A stretch of DNA of 9,668 nucleotides from Desulfohalobiaceae bacterium (lineage in GTDB: Bacteria > Desulfobacterota > Desulfovibrionia > Desulfovibrionales > Desulfothermaceae), in assembly GCA_021737115.1 (NCBI GenBank), contig JAIPER010000107.1, positions 1-9,668 of the forward strand, given 5' to 3'. The notes under the pieces are model-generated. The model saw only the letters and a list, made by a program, of their open reading frames with translations. It had not been told where the DNA came from and did no database searches. Position numbers and translations under genes: made by a program. This document shows, piece by piece, positions 1-6,045 of this stretch. Each line of letters opens with the position of its first letter. Position 1 is the first letter of the stretch.

Positions 1-77
1 ATCTCAAGAACCAGGACTGGTGCTGCAGAGTCCTGGATGGAACCTATCAGCGGCAGCGTTTGGGTATAATCGGGTAA
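1..77 (+). CDS. rmlB: dTDP-glucose 4,6-dehydratase, C-terminal end only
   Basis: Reading from base 3, the window opens inside a frame that ends with TAA at 75-77. Its last residues read LKNQDWCCRVLDGTYQRQRL and then GIIG. This matches the usual C-terminus of RmlB (a helix with N-x-x-W-x-x-x-V-x-x-G-x-Y, then a short basic tail). RmlB is an NAD-dependent short-chain dehydrogenase/reductase that turns dTDP-glucose into dTDP-4-keto-6-deoxyglucose in the cytoplasm. Only 25 codons are present, so the Rossmann fold and active site lie upstream of the window. The call is strengthened by position: rmlA starts 6 nt after the stop and rmlC and rmlD follow. The tail alone would be weak evidence. Confidence 0.8.
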   Translation, partial: LKNQDWCCRVLDGTYQRQRLGIIG

Positions 78-83
78 CCCGGG

Positions 84-962
84 ATGGAAGAGACAACACG
101 CAAAGGGATCATTCTGGCCGGCGGTTCGGGGACCAGGCTCTACCCTCTGACCTATGCCGTGAGCAAACAGCTCATGCCGGTTTACGACAAACCGCTTATC
201 TACTATCCCTTATCGACGATCATGCTGGCCGGCATCAGGCAGATCCTGGTCATCACCAGACCGGACGATTTGCAGGGGTTTCGCAAGACATTGGGGGACG
301 GCAGGCAGTGGGGGGTCGAAATTTCCTATGCGGTGCAACCAAGCCCCGAAGGCTTGGCTCAGGCTTTTTTAATCGGTGAAAATTTCATTGGATCAAATCC
401 TGTGACGCTTATACTCGGCGACAACATCTTTTATGGCCGTGGCTTGGCCAACCAACTGCAAAGGCTATCAAGACAAAGGTCAGGGGCGACGGTTTTTGGA
501 TACTGTGTCAAGGACCCTGAGCGATACGGTGTGGTTGATTTTGATCTTCAGGGTCGGGTGATCAGCATTGAGGAAAAACCGGAAACCCCCAAATCAAACT
601 ATGCGGTGACCGGACTTTATTTTTACGACAACCGGGTTCTGGACATCGCCAAGGACATCAAACCCTCATCTCGAGGGGAACTGGAAATCACCGACGTGAA
701 CAAGAGCTATCTCGGCCGGGGCGAGCTTAGCGTGGAGCTGTGGGGCAGGGGCACGGCCTGGCTGGATACGGGCACCCACGAATCTCTCTTGGATGCAGCC
801 AATTTTGTCAAGGTCATTGAAGATCGGCAGGGCTTGAAAATTGCTTGTCCGGAAGAAGTGGCCTATCGCATGGGATTCATCGATGCGGAACAGGTCCGGC
901 GTCAGGCCGAACCCCTGACCAAAAACAGCTATGGTGAGTATCTGCTGCATATCCTGAAGTAA
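84..962 (+). CDS. rmlA: Glucose-1-phosphate thymidylyltransferase (RmlA)
   Basis: This 292-residue protein has the normal length and full motif set of short-type RmlA. The enzyme couples dTTP and glucose-1-phosphate to give dTDP-glucose, the first step of dTDP-L-rhamnose synthesis. The nucleotide-binding signature GGSGTRLYPLT is at residues 13-23, followed by SKQLMPVYDKP at 27-37. LGDN at 111-114 carries a metal-binding Asp. EEKP is at 163-166, GELEITD at 198-204 and WLDTGT at 226-231. The ATG at 84 puts the signature near the N-terminus as expected. It has no clear Shine-Dalgarno and starts 6 nt after rmlB, so translational coupling is likely. Nothing appears truncated. The substrate could in principle feed other dTDP-sugars, but rmlC and rmlD downstream point to rhamnose. 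Confidence 0.97.
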   Translation: MEETTRKGIILAGGSGTRLYPLTYAVSKQLMPVYDKPLIYYPLSTIMLAGIRQILVITRPDDLQGFRKTLGDGRQWGVEISYAVQPSPEGLAQAFLIGENFIGSNPVTLILGDNIFYGRGLANQLQRLSRQRSGATVFGYCVKDPERYGVVDFDLQGRVISIEEKPETPKSNYAVTGLYFYDNRVLDIAKDIKPSSRGELEITDVNKSYLGRGELSVELWGRGTAWLDTGTHESLLDAANFVKVIEDRQGLKIACPEEVAYRMGFIDAEQVRRQAEPLTKNSYGEYLLHILK

Positions 963-973
963 ATAAGGCATTG

Positions 974-1531
974 ATGTCTATTATGGAATTTATCAAAACA
1001 GCTATTCCGGAAGTCCTGCTTGTGAAACCAAAGATCTTTGAAGACCATCGAGGATTTTTCATGGAAACCTGGCAGGCAAAGACCTTCACCCGGGTAGGGA
1101 TCACTGCCGATTTTGTTCAGGACAACCACTCCCGCTCAGCACGGGGTGTGCTTCGGGGACTGCACTATCAAATCCAAAAACCCCAGGGTAAACTGGTGCG
1201 GGTGATTTTCGGTGAGATCTATGATGTGGCTGTGGACTTGCGAAAGAGTTCGGCTACTTTCGGAAACTGGGTCGGAACCATCCTCTCTGCTGAAAATAAG
1301 CAAATGTTATGGATCCCTCCGGGTTTTGCCCACGGATTTTATGTCCTGAGCCAGGGTGCGGAATGCGTGTACAAGTGCACGGATTATTATGCTCCTGAGC
1401 ATGAGCGGACCCTGCTCTGGAATGACCCGGACCTTTGCATTTCCTGGCCGCTGTCCAAAAATGAAGAACCCATTGTTTCTCAAAAGGACGCAGCTGGGAA
1501 GAAATTGTATGAAGCGGAAGTGTTTGAATAA
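974..1531 (+). CDS. rmlC: dTDP-4-dehydrorhamnose 3,5-epimerase (RmlC)
   Basis: RmlC epimerises C3 and C5 of dTDP-4-keto-6-deoxyglucose. It is a dimeric cupin. The 185-residue product shows DHRGFFMETW (24-33), the strand with QDNHSRSARGVLRGLHYQ (49-66), and IPPGFAHGF (114-122). In family terms the likely catalytic base is His64 of GLHYQ, with Lys73 and Tyr133 at the expected spacing; Asp172 lies where the His partner is expected. I chose ATG 974 because AAGG at 965-968 sits 5 nt upstream. TTG 971 and ATG 983 are alternatives; ATG 983 gives 182 residues, also normal for the family. It starts 11 nt after rmlA and ends 2 nt before rmlD, so it belongs to the same operon. Confidence 0.95.
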   Translation: MSIMEFIKTAIPEVLLVKPKIFEDHRGFFMETWQAKTFTRVGITADFVQDNHSRSARGVLRGLHYQIQKPQGKLVRVIFGEIYDVAVDLRKSSATFGNWVGTILSAENKQMLWIPPGFAHGFYVLSQGAECVYKCTDYYAPEHERTLLWNDPDLCISWPLSKNEEPIVSQKDAAGKKLYEAEVFE

Positions 1532-1533
1532 AA

Positions 1534-2811
1534 ATGTGCGATAATTGCAAGGTCCTGATAACCGGAGCAAAAGGCCAGCTCGGACTGGAACTGCAGGCAA
1601 CAGCGCCGGCTGGTTTAGAAGTGGTGGCACTTGACCGCCGGCATCTCGACCTGACCGACCCCGTTGCAATTCAAAAAATCGTCGGATCTATAAAACCCGA
1701 TGTCATCATCAACGCAGCGGCTTATACCGCCGTTGACCGGGCCGAGCGAGAAAACAGGCAGGCTTTTGCCGTCAACAGGGATGTTCCTCTCTATCTGGCT
1801 AGAATGGCGGCGGATATGGGGATCACATTGGTCCATGTCTCGACCGATTTTGTCTTTGACGGCTTCAAGAGCACTCCATATGGACCTGATGATGCTGCAA
1901 AACCGCTTGGGGTTTATGGGAAAAGCAAGCTGGCCGGAGAAGAGGCGATGCAACGTGTGCTTCACGACCAGGGTTTGATTGTCAGGACATCATGGCTGTA
2001 CTCTGTATATGAGAAAAATTTCGTCATGACCATGCTCAGGTTGCTGCAGGAAAAAAATGAAGTGACCGTGGTGACGGATCAGGTCGGCACACCGACCTGG
2101 GCCAAAGGCTTGGCCAGGGCATTATGGGATATGGTCTTGAAAGATCTAAGAGGTGTTTATCACTGGAGCGATGCAGGGGTGGCCTCCTGGTTTGATTTCG
2201 CCGTGGGCATCCAGAAAGAGGCTTTGGCACTTGGCCTTCTCGCACAAAAGAAAGTGATCACTCCGGTTGATACCTTTGCATTTCAGACTCCCGCCAGACG
2301 GCCGGCTTACAGTGTTCTGGACAAAACAAAGACCCGGCAGGATCTTGGTTATTATGGTCCGCATTGGCTGGAAAATCTGCAAAGCATGCTTATGGAATTT
2401 AAGATGTCGTCTTTTTTACTCAAAGTAGTATTTACTTGTGTGCTCGGCTTGTCCATTCTTTTTCTGCCTGTAATGACAGGGTTTGCCCGAGATTTAGGAA
2501 CAAATGTTGAAACCTTCAGGTGCGGCAACAACCTCGTTTACATCGGTGATACAAAATTCGAGGTCTTGCATGAATGCAGAAAGCCTGATTATACAAGGTC
2601 TTATTATGAAGAAATATTTATCAAACACCCCCAAAAACATATCCTGGAGAAAAGGGATGACAGGTACATCACCAAACCGTTTCTTGTAAGAAAATTGGTA
2701 AAAGTGGAGGAATGGATATACAATTTTGGTCCCAATAAATTTATCTACTACCTGACTTTTGAAGATGAAGAATTGATCAAGATAGAATTTGGTGATTATG
2801 GGTATCGTTAA
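1534..2811 (+). CDS. rmlD: RmlD fused in frame to a secreted DUF2845 domain
   Basis: Residues 1-290 are a complete dTDP-4-dehydrorhamnose reductase, which makes dTDP-L-rhamnose with NAD(P)H. They show GAKGQLG (11-17, cofactor loop), INAAAYTAVD (59-68), VSTDFVFDG (102-110), the catalytic YxxxK pair Tyr128/Lys132 in YGKSK, and RPAYSVLD (256-263). Normal RmlD ends near residue 290, but no stop is present here. The frame continues into a hydrophobic stretch (about 291-318, like a signal peptide ending TGFA) and then a DUF2845-like domain (about 328-424) with RCGNNLVYIGDTKFEVLHEC and VEEWIYNFGPNKFIYYLTFE. The second part is AT-richer than the rml genes. It could be a true fusion, two genes separated by an internal start at 2404, or a one-base error at the junction. 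The RmlD identity is secure; the fusion is not. Confidence 0.9.
   Translation: MCDNCKVLITGAKGQLGLELQATAPAGLEVVALDRRHLDLTDPVAIQKIVGSIKPDVIINAAAYTAVDRAERENRQAFAVNRDVPLYLARMAADMGITLVHVSTDFVFDGFKSTPYGPDDAAKPLGVYGKSKLAGEEAMQRVLHDQGLIVRTSWLYSVYEKNFVMTMLRLLQEKNEVTVVTDQVGTPTWAKGLARALWDMVLKDLRGVYHWSDAGVASWFDFAVGIQKEALALGLLAQKKVITPVDTFAFQTPARRPAYSVLDKTKTRQDLGYYGPHWLENLQSMLMEFKMSSFLLKVVFTCVLGLSILFLPVMTGFARDLGTNVETFRCGNNLVYIGDTKFEVLHECRKPDYTRSYYEEIFIKHPQKHILEKRDDRYITKPFLVRKLVKVEEWIYNFGPNKFIYYLTFEDEELIKIEFGDYGYR
2404..2811 (+). CDS. DUF2845 secreted protein, possible separate gene inside the rmlD frame
   Basis: An ATG at 2404 begins a 135-residue product in the same frame as rmlD. It starts with a Sec-like signal: a short polar start with one Lys, a hydrophobic core of about 18 residues, and a plausible cleavage site after VMTGFA (product residue 28). 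The mature part begins CGNNLVYIGDTKFEVLHEC and ends with VEEWIYNFGPNKFIYYLTFE and a short tail. This is the pattern of the DUF2845 family: small periplasmic proteins of unknown function with a CGxxLxxxGD start and an EEWxYNFGP motif. A weak GGA lies 7 nt before the ATG. If independent, it would begin immediately after RmlD and be translated with it. It has no known link to rhamnose synthesis. Confidence 0.55.
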   Translation: MSSFLLKVVFTCVLGLSILFLPVMTGFARDLGTNVETFRCGNNLVYIGDTKFEVLHECRKPDYTRSYYEEIFIKHPQKHILEKRDDRYITKPFLVRKLVKVEEWIYNFGPNKFIYYLTFEDEELIKIEFGDYGYR

Positions 2812-2830
2812 ATTTGAATGCGGTGCAAGC

Positions 2831-3068
2831 ATGGAAAGGCTAGAGACCTGCAGGCTCAAATTCCTCGAGGCCTGGACCGTGCTCTTCGATTGTATCCCAG
2901 GGCGACTATGTAGCCCCGGTTCAGGAACGCTATTACACAGTCTATACCGAGGCTTTGGAAGCCTATCTTGTCAGGGACTTTCAATCCGCCCCGGCATGGC
3001 TTTTTGAAGGAATTGTCCGTGCGTCCAACAGATTCGGCTTCTACGCTTATGCTCAAGAAAATAAGTAA
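2831..3068 (+). pseudogene. Small unrecognised gene broken by a one-base frameshift
   Basis: From ATG 2831 a short frame reads MERLETCRLKFLEAWTVLFD and then loses sense. One frame over, from 2892, a coherent protein-like stretch continues to TAA at 3066-3068: VSQGDYVAPVQERYYTVYTE, then ALEAYLVRDFQSAPAWLFEG, then IVRASNRFGFYAYAQENK. The second stretch has no start codon of its own. Removing one T from the TT at 2890-2891 joins the two as LFD-VSQGDY and gives about 78 residues, helical and rich in aromatic residues. I do not recognise the family. It may be a decayed gene, the end of a larger lost gene, or an intact small gene with a sequencing error. It begins 19 nt after the DUF2845 stop and has no clear ribosome binding site. 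Confidence 0.4.
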
Positions 3069-3152
3069 TGACACCTGAGTCCTGGAATGGAAAGTGCAAA
3101 TTTTGAGTCTATCCAGACAGCCAAACTTCCCGCAGCTCTATTCAAGTAATCG

Positions 3153-3166
3153 CACTCATATGAGTG
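3153..3166. repeat. 14-bp perfect palindrome
   Basis: CACTCATATGAGTG equals its own reverse complement. It lies alone in the spacer, 85 nt after the stop of the frameshifted small gene. It could be an operator half-site pair or a chance palindrome. No gene starts close by, which argues against an operator role. Confidence 0.5.
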
Positions 3167-3195
3167 AATCAGAAAGAACATACCACTGACGGACC

Positions 3196-3237
3196 TCCGA
3201 CTTCCGATGTCCGACTTCCGACATCTGACATCTCTCT
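3196..3237. repeat. Tandem heptanucleotide array 1 (TCCGACN-like)
   Basis: Six consecutive 7-bp units are visible: TCCGACT, TCCGATG, TCCGACT, TCCGACA, TCTGACA, TCTCTCT. The first four match TCCGAYN closely and the last two decay. Units one and two together repeat as a 14-bp pair. The array lies outside any gene. Short degenerate heptad arrays of this type occur as dispersed intergenic repeats in several bacterial groups, but whether this unit recurs in this genome cannot be seen here. Confidence 0.75.
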
Positions 3238-3296
3238 TCCCCCCTCGTGTCTCTTCCTTTGTGCCCTTCGGTGCGCCAATTTTCTTTTTCTTATCC

Positions 3297-3324
3297 GTGA
3301 ACGGTGAACTGTGAACCTGGAACC
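3297..3324. repeat. Tandem heptanucleotide array 2 (GTGAACN)
   Basis: Four consecutive 7-bp units, GTGAACG, GTGAACT, GTGAACC and TGGAACC, form a second array 59 nt after the first. The period is again seven but the unit sequence is different. The array ends 9 nt before the GC-rich hairpin at 3334. Confidence 0.75.
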
Positions 3325-3333
3325 TTCTGGGTT

Positions 3334-3356
3334 GCGGGCGAAGCCCGCTTTAATTT
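3334..3356 (+). terminator. Possible rho-independent terminator of the rml operon
   Basis: GCGGGC, a GAA loop and GCCCGC form a six-pair GC stem, followed by TTTAATTT. On the plus strand this could end transcripts coming from the rml operon. The T tract is broken by AA and the hairpin is over 500 nt past the last intact gene, so it could instead be a REP-like element. Confidence 0.4.
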
Positions 3357-3388
3357 GTAAGAATTGTATCTCAAGGCGAGTCTGCTAT

Positions 3389-3424
3389 AAAAAAAGGCAT
3401 GCCGGTCGTAACCCGCATGCCTTT
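3389..3424 (-). terminator. Rho-independent terminator of tRNA-Pro
   Basis: Read on the minus strand, AAAGGCATGC (3424-3415), a 12-nt loop and GCATGCCTTT (3402-3393) form a perfect ten-pair stem that runs into seven T residues (3395-3389). It starts 11 nt after the CCA end of the tRNA. The plus strand also has a T-rich run after the stem (CTTTAGTTTTTTC), so the element may stop transcription from both sides. Confidence 0.85.
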
Positions 3425-3435
3425 AGTTTTTTCTC

Positions 3436-3512
3436 TGGTCGGGATGAGTGGATTCGAACCACCGGCCCCTTGAACCCCATTCAAGTGCGCTTCCAGACTG
3501 CGCCACATCCCG
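3436..3512 (-). tRNA. tRNA-Pro (anticodon GGG)
   Basis: On the minus strand a 77-nt cloverleaf can be drawn. The acceptor stem CGGGATG pairs with CATCCCG, followed by discriminator A and an encoded CCA. The anticodon stem CTTGA/TCAAG encloses the loop ATGGGGT, giving anticodon GGG at bases 3476-3478. The T arm is GGTGG-TTCGAAT-CCACT, with the normal TTCGA core, and the D arm contains GCGCAGTCTGGAAGCGC. GGG reads proline codons CCC and CCU. It stands alone, downstream of the transglycosylase gene on the same strand, with its own promoter and terminator. Confidence 0.97.
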
Positions 3513-3522
3513 ACTGGACAGA

Positions 3523-3551
3523 AAAATATATCTTTCCGGGGCCGCTGTCAA
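3523..3551 (-). promoter_or_regulatory. Sigma-70 type promoter for tRNA-Pro
   Basis: The minus strand has a perfect -35 box TTGACA (3551-3546). A -10 box follows as TATATT (3530-3525, 15-bp spacer) or TATTTT (3528-3523, 17-bp spacer). Transcription would start a few bases before the tRNA 5' end at 3512, which fits a short leader. Confidence 0.7.
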
Positions 3552-3594
3552 GAGCCGGGTGTCGCCTTGTTTTCGCCTTGCCCCGGCCGGCGGT

Positions 3595-4530
3595 TCAGGC
3601 CTTGTTCCGATAAAAGGACAAGACCCGCTGAACGTAAAGCCTGGTCTCCTGATACGGGATTTCACCCTTATGCTCTTGCATGGTGCCGGGGCCGGCATTG
3701 TAGGCGGCCAGGGCCTTTTGGACATCGCCGTCAAAGAGGTGGAGCATTCTTTTCAGGTAGCGGGACCCGCCGTCGATGTTCTCCTGGATATCAAAGGGGT
3801 TCTTGACTCCGAGCTCCCTGGCGGTTTCCGGCATGAGCTGCATCAGGCCCTGTGCTCCGGCCGGGGAGACGGCCCGGGGCTGGTAATCGGATTCCGCCTT
3901 GATCACCCCGTTGATCAACTCCCGGGGCAGCTCGTACCTGGCCGCGGCCAGGTCCACGGCCCGTCTGATCAAGTCCTGTTCCTGGTTCTGGTAGTCCGGA
4001 TCAGGAGAGGAAGGTTTACGGAGTCCGCTGGATTCAAGAAAAGAGGATGAATCAAGGGCGGCTGTAGGTTCGGCTGCTAAGTTGTCTGCCGCCTGTCGGG
4101 ATTCCGGGGCCGGGGGGGCGGCTGACCAAGCGCTGTCCAACCCGGGTGATCCCTGTCCGCCCCCCTCCCAGGTGATCTCTCTTGAATTCGGATCAAAAAA
4201 GACCCGGGTTCCGGCCGGAATCCGGGTGTAGGGCTTTGCGGCGTTGATCCTGGCATGCACGATCTCCCAGCAGTCAGGGCCGTATTGCGGATGGTCGATC
4301 AGAAGGTGGGAGACGGTTGGCTTGTCTGGTGAAACGGTCCCCAGCTCCAGCAAAGAGCCTCGGGCCGCGGTTTGTTGCCTGGCCTGCGGTCCAGCGCCGG
4401 CAACAGGTCCTTGAAGTTTGGCTTCGGCCAGGCTGGCCTCAAATGATTCGCTGAAATTGGATCCGGCCTTCGGGGTCTGTTGGACTTGAGGCCTGGGACC
4501 AATTGGGGTTTGTATGTCATTTATCTGCAT
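3595..4530 (-). CDS. Lytic transglycosylase (SLT family) without a Sec signal
   Basis: The C-terminal 125 residues are a family 1 lytic transglycosylase domain that cleaves the MurNAc-GlcNAc bond of peptidoglycan. Counting from ATG 4530 (311 residues), the catalytic Glu is about 213 in VIKAESDYQP, followed by GAQGLMQLMP (225-234), AYNAGPG (276-282) and YQETRLYV (293-300). Residues about 70-121 form a smaller module (CWEIVHARINAAKP, then IPAGTRVFFD) that looks LysM-like in its second half. Residues 125-180 are a low-complexity linker. There is no hydrophobic signal peptide; the N-terminus is polar, like flagellar type III export substrates. The upstream ATG at 4584 is possible (329 residues), but it adds a basic, non-conserved-looking stretch. 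Neither start has a clear Shine-Dalgarno. The flagellar activator gene lies just upstream. Confidence 0.92.
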   Translation of the reverse strand: MQINDIQTPIGPRPQVQQTPKAGSNFSESFEASLAEAKLQGPVAGAGPQARQQTAARGSLLELGTVSPDKPTVSHLLIDHPQYGPDCWEIVHARINAAKPYTRIPAGTRVFFDPNSREITWEGGGQGSPGLDSAWSAAPPAPESRQAADNLAAEPTAALDSSSFLESSGLRKPSSPDPDYQNQEQDLIRRAVDLAAARYELPRELINGVIKAESDYQPRAVSPAGAQGLMQLMPETARELGVKNPFDIQENIDGGSRYLKRMLHLFDGDVQKALAAYNAGPGTMQEHKGEIPYQETRLYVQRVLSFYRNKA

Positions 4531-4597
4531 ATTTAAAACCGATTCACATTTATGTTTTCTTTGTAATCGGTCTGAAACGAGCATTTCTTTAGCGCCA

Positions 4598-4653
4598 AAC
4601 CCAGATTAAAAAACCTCCATGGAATATTCCATGGAGGTTGCTCAATCTGGGTT
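4598..4653 (-). terminator. Nested inverted repeat and terminator after the activator gene
   Basis: The core at 4612-4639 is a 28-bp perfect palindrome with half-site AACCTCCATGGAAT. Read on the minus strand it is followed by six T residues (4613-4608), the form of a rho-independent terminator. Around it, AACCCAGATT (4598-4607) and AATCTGGGTT (4644-4653) are perfect 10-bp inverted arms on exactly the same axis (4625/4626). The 4644-4653 arm lies over the last codons and stop of the activator gene, and the other arm lies beyond the T tract. Confidence 0.85.
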
Positions 4654-6045
4654 CAGGTTTCGTTTCTTGATTTTTTCCAAAAGGGTGGTGCGTTTCATGT
4701 TCAAAAGACCGGCCGCTTCCTTTTTGTTCCAGTTGGCAGTGTTTAAGGCCTGGAGGATGAGACGGTTTTCATAGTCGGTGGTCATGGCGTGAAAGTCCAG
4801 GGCCTCGGCAGAATGGTTTTCAGCCTCTCCACTGGAATTTTTTTCAGGCCAGCCGTCTTTCTTGAATTTCTCCGGCAGGTTTTCGGCGTCCACTCTCTTG
4901 CCGCTGTGCAGAATACACATCCGTTGCACCAGGTTTTTCAATTCCCGGACGTTGCCCGGCCAGTCATACTGCTTGAGCCTCTGCAGAGCCCGGGGAGTGA
5001 AGTCCTGGATCGCATGCCGCCGTCCTCTGTTGTAAAGGAGAAGAAATTTTTTGATCAGGTGGGGGATATCGTCAGTTCGTTCCCGCAGCGGGGGAAGGGT
5101 AATCGGCACCACGCACAAGCGGTAATAGAGGTCTTCCCGGAACGTTCCCTTTTCCACCGCCCTATCCAGGTCGTAGTTGGTGGCGGCAACGACCCGGATA
5201 TCGATTTCTATGGATTTGACAGATCCGATGGGTTCAAAGACATGCTCCTGCAGGACCCTGAGCATTTTGGCCTGGAGTCCTGGTTTCATGTCCCCGATTT
5301 CATCCAGAAACAAGGTGCCTTTGTCCGCATGCTGCAGTCTGCCTTTCTTGGATCGGTTGGCCCCGGTGAAGGCCCCTTTATCATAGCCGAAGAGTTCACT
5401 TTCCAAAAGATCATCAGGGATGGCGGCGCAATTGACCGGGACGAAATTGTGACGGTTCCGGCCCGGGGTCATGTCATGGATGGCTTGGGAGACAAGCTCT
5501 TTGCCGGTGCCGCTTTCTCCTTCGAGCAAGACATTGCCGTGGCCGTAGGCGGTCACCATTTCAATGGTTTTGAACATGGACTTCATGACCGCGGATTCCC
5601 CGATGATCCCGGCAAATCCGTCGCTCTTCCGCAGGCCGGTGTTCCAGTGGAGGGTTTCAGTCAAAAGCTTCTGGTATTCGAACCCGTTTTTGATGACTTC
5701 CAGCACCTCCTGATAATCATAGGGAGTGCCTATATAAAAGTAGGCCCCGGCCTGTAAGGATTCGGCAATGTGCCGGCGAGTCCCGGGAGGCATGATGACG
5801 ATAGGGACCAGGCCCGGGTTTTTGCCAACCCCCTTTCTGATGAGTTCCAGTCCTGACTTGTTTGGCAAAAACAGATCGGTCAGCAGCAATTCAATTCTGG
5901 GATCATTTTTGATTATCTCTAAACCCTCTGTCGGATCTTTGGCATAAAGGATTCTGGCCTTGGTTTGCTTTTTGAAAAAGGCAACCAAAGGATTTGTTGA
6001 GATCTCGCCGGGTTCGACCACCAGGATTGTGGTGTTATTGAGCAT
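4642..6045 (-). CDS. Sigma-54-dependent response regulator, NtrC/FlrC type
   Basis: The 467-residue protein has the three-part layout of a sigma-54 activator. Residues 1-125 are a receiver fold with Asp57 in LLLTDLFLP as the likely phosphoacceptor. Residues 147-375 are the AAA+ domain: Walker A GESGTGKE (176-183), sigma-54 contact loop GAFTGA (224-229), Walker B GTLFLDEIG (243-251), sensor-type FREDLYYRL (302-310), and WPGNVREL (362-369). Residues about 428-461 are a Fis-type helix-turn-helix (NKKEAAGLLNMKRTTLLEKI). The receiver is unusual: the acidic pair is reduced to Glu11-Pro12, the usual Thr is Pro86, and the conserved Lys before Pro is Thr107. No sensor kinase gene is in view. Beside a flagellar operon with a -24/-12 promoter, it probably activates flagellar genes. 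The start at 6045 has a weak GGA upstream. Confidence 0.95.
   Translation of the reverse strand: MLNNTTILVVEPGEISTNPLVAFFKKQTKARILYAKDPTEGLEIIKNDPRIELLLTDLFLPNKSGLELIRKGVGKNPGLVPIVIMPPGTRRHIAESLQAGAYFYIGTPYDYQEVLEVIKNGFEYQKLLTETLHWNTGLRKSDGFAGIIGESAVMKSMFKTIEMVTAYGHGNVLLEGESGTGKELVSQAIHDMTPGRNRHNFVPVNCAAIPDDLLESELFGYDKGAFTGANRSKKGRLQHADKGTLFLDEIGDMKPGLQAKMLRVLQEHVFEPIGSVKSIEIDIRVVAATNYDLDRAVEKGTFREDLYYRLCVVPITLPPLRERTDDIPHLIKKFLLLYNRGRRHAIQDFTPRALQRLKQYDWPGNVRELKNLVQRMCILHSGKRVDAENLPEKFKKDGWPEKNSSGEAENHSAEALDFHAMTTDYENRLILQALNTANWNKKEAAGLLNMKRTTLLEKIKKRNLNPD

Larger units (their letters stand above)
2812..3435. other. Gene-poor spacer between the rml operon and tRNA-Pro
   Basis: No intact gene is visible on either strand in these 624 bases. 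The spacer contains the frameshifted small frame (2831-3068), a palindrome (3153-3166), two tandem heptanucleotide arrays (3196-3237 and 3297-3324) with a pyrimidine-rich stretch between them, and two hairpins with terminator features. Between 3069 and 3150 I see nothing I can name. Confidence 0.7.

Noticed and set aside
26..42. GAGTCCTGGATGGAA near the rmlB end resembles GAGTCCTGGAATGGAA near 3077
   Set aside because: The match is short and has a one-base gap, with no similarity beyond it; considered as a possible duplication end but most likely chance.
343..373. AAGCC/GGCTT hairpin followed by TTTTTT inside rmlA
   Set aside because: The stem is only five pairs and is explained by rmlA codons; a terminator here would cut the operon after its second gene.
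20..379. Frame of 119 codons overlapping the start of rmlA
   Set aside because: It overlaps the rmlB tail and rmlA in a different frame; both of those have clear family motifs.
3196..3324. Tandem heptad arrays as a CRISPR or integron recombination site
   Set aside because: The units are contiguous 7-mers with no spacers, no cas genes nearby and no attC-like structure.
3423..3734. Minus-strand frame ending with DVAQSGSALEWGSRG and a tRNA-derived tail
   Set aside because: It reads through the tRNA gene itself and overlaps the end of the transglycosylase in another frame; a typical tRNA artefact.
3448..4050. Plus-strand frame of 200 codons starting MDSNHRPLEPHSSAL
   Set aside because: Its start is the antisense of tRNA-Pro, a well-known false protein in automatic annotation, and the rest is antisense to the transglycosylase.
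4789..5757. Plus-strand frame of 322 codons opposite the activator gene
   Set aside because: It is a shadow of a strong AAA+ coding frame, lacks a ribosome binding site and shows no recognisable domain.
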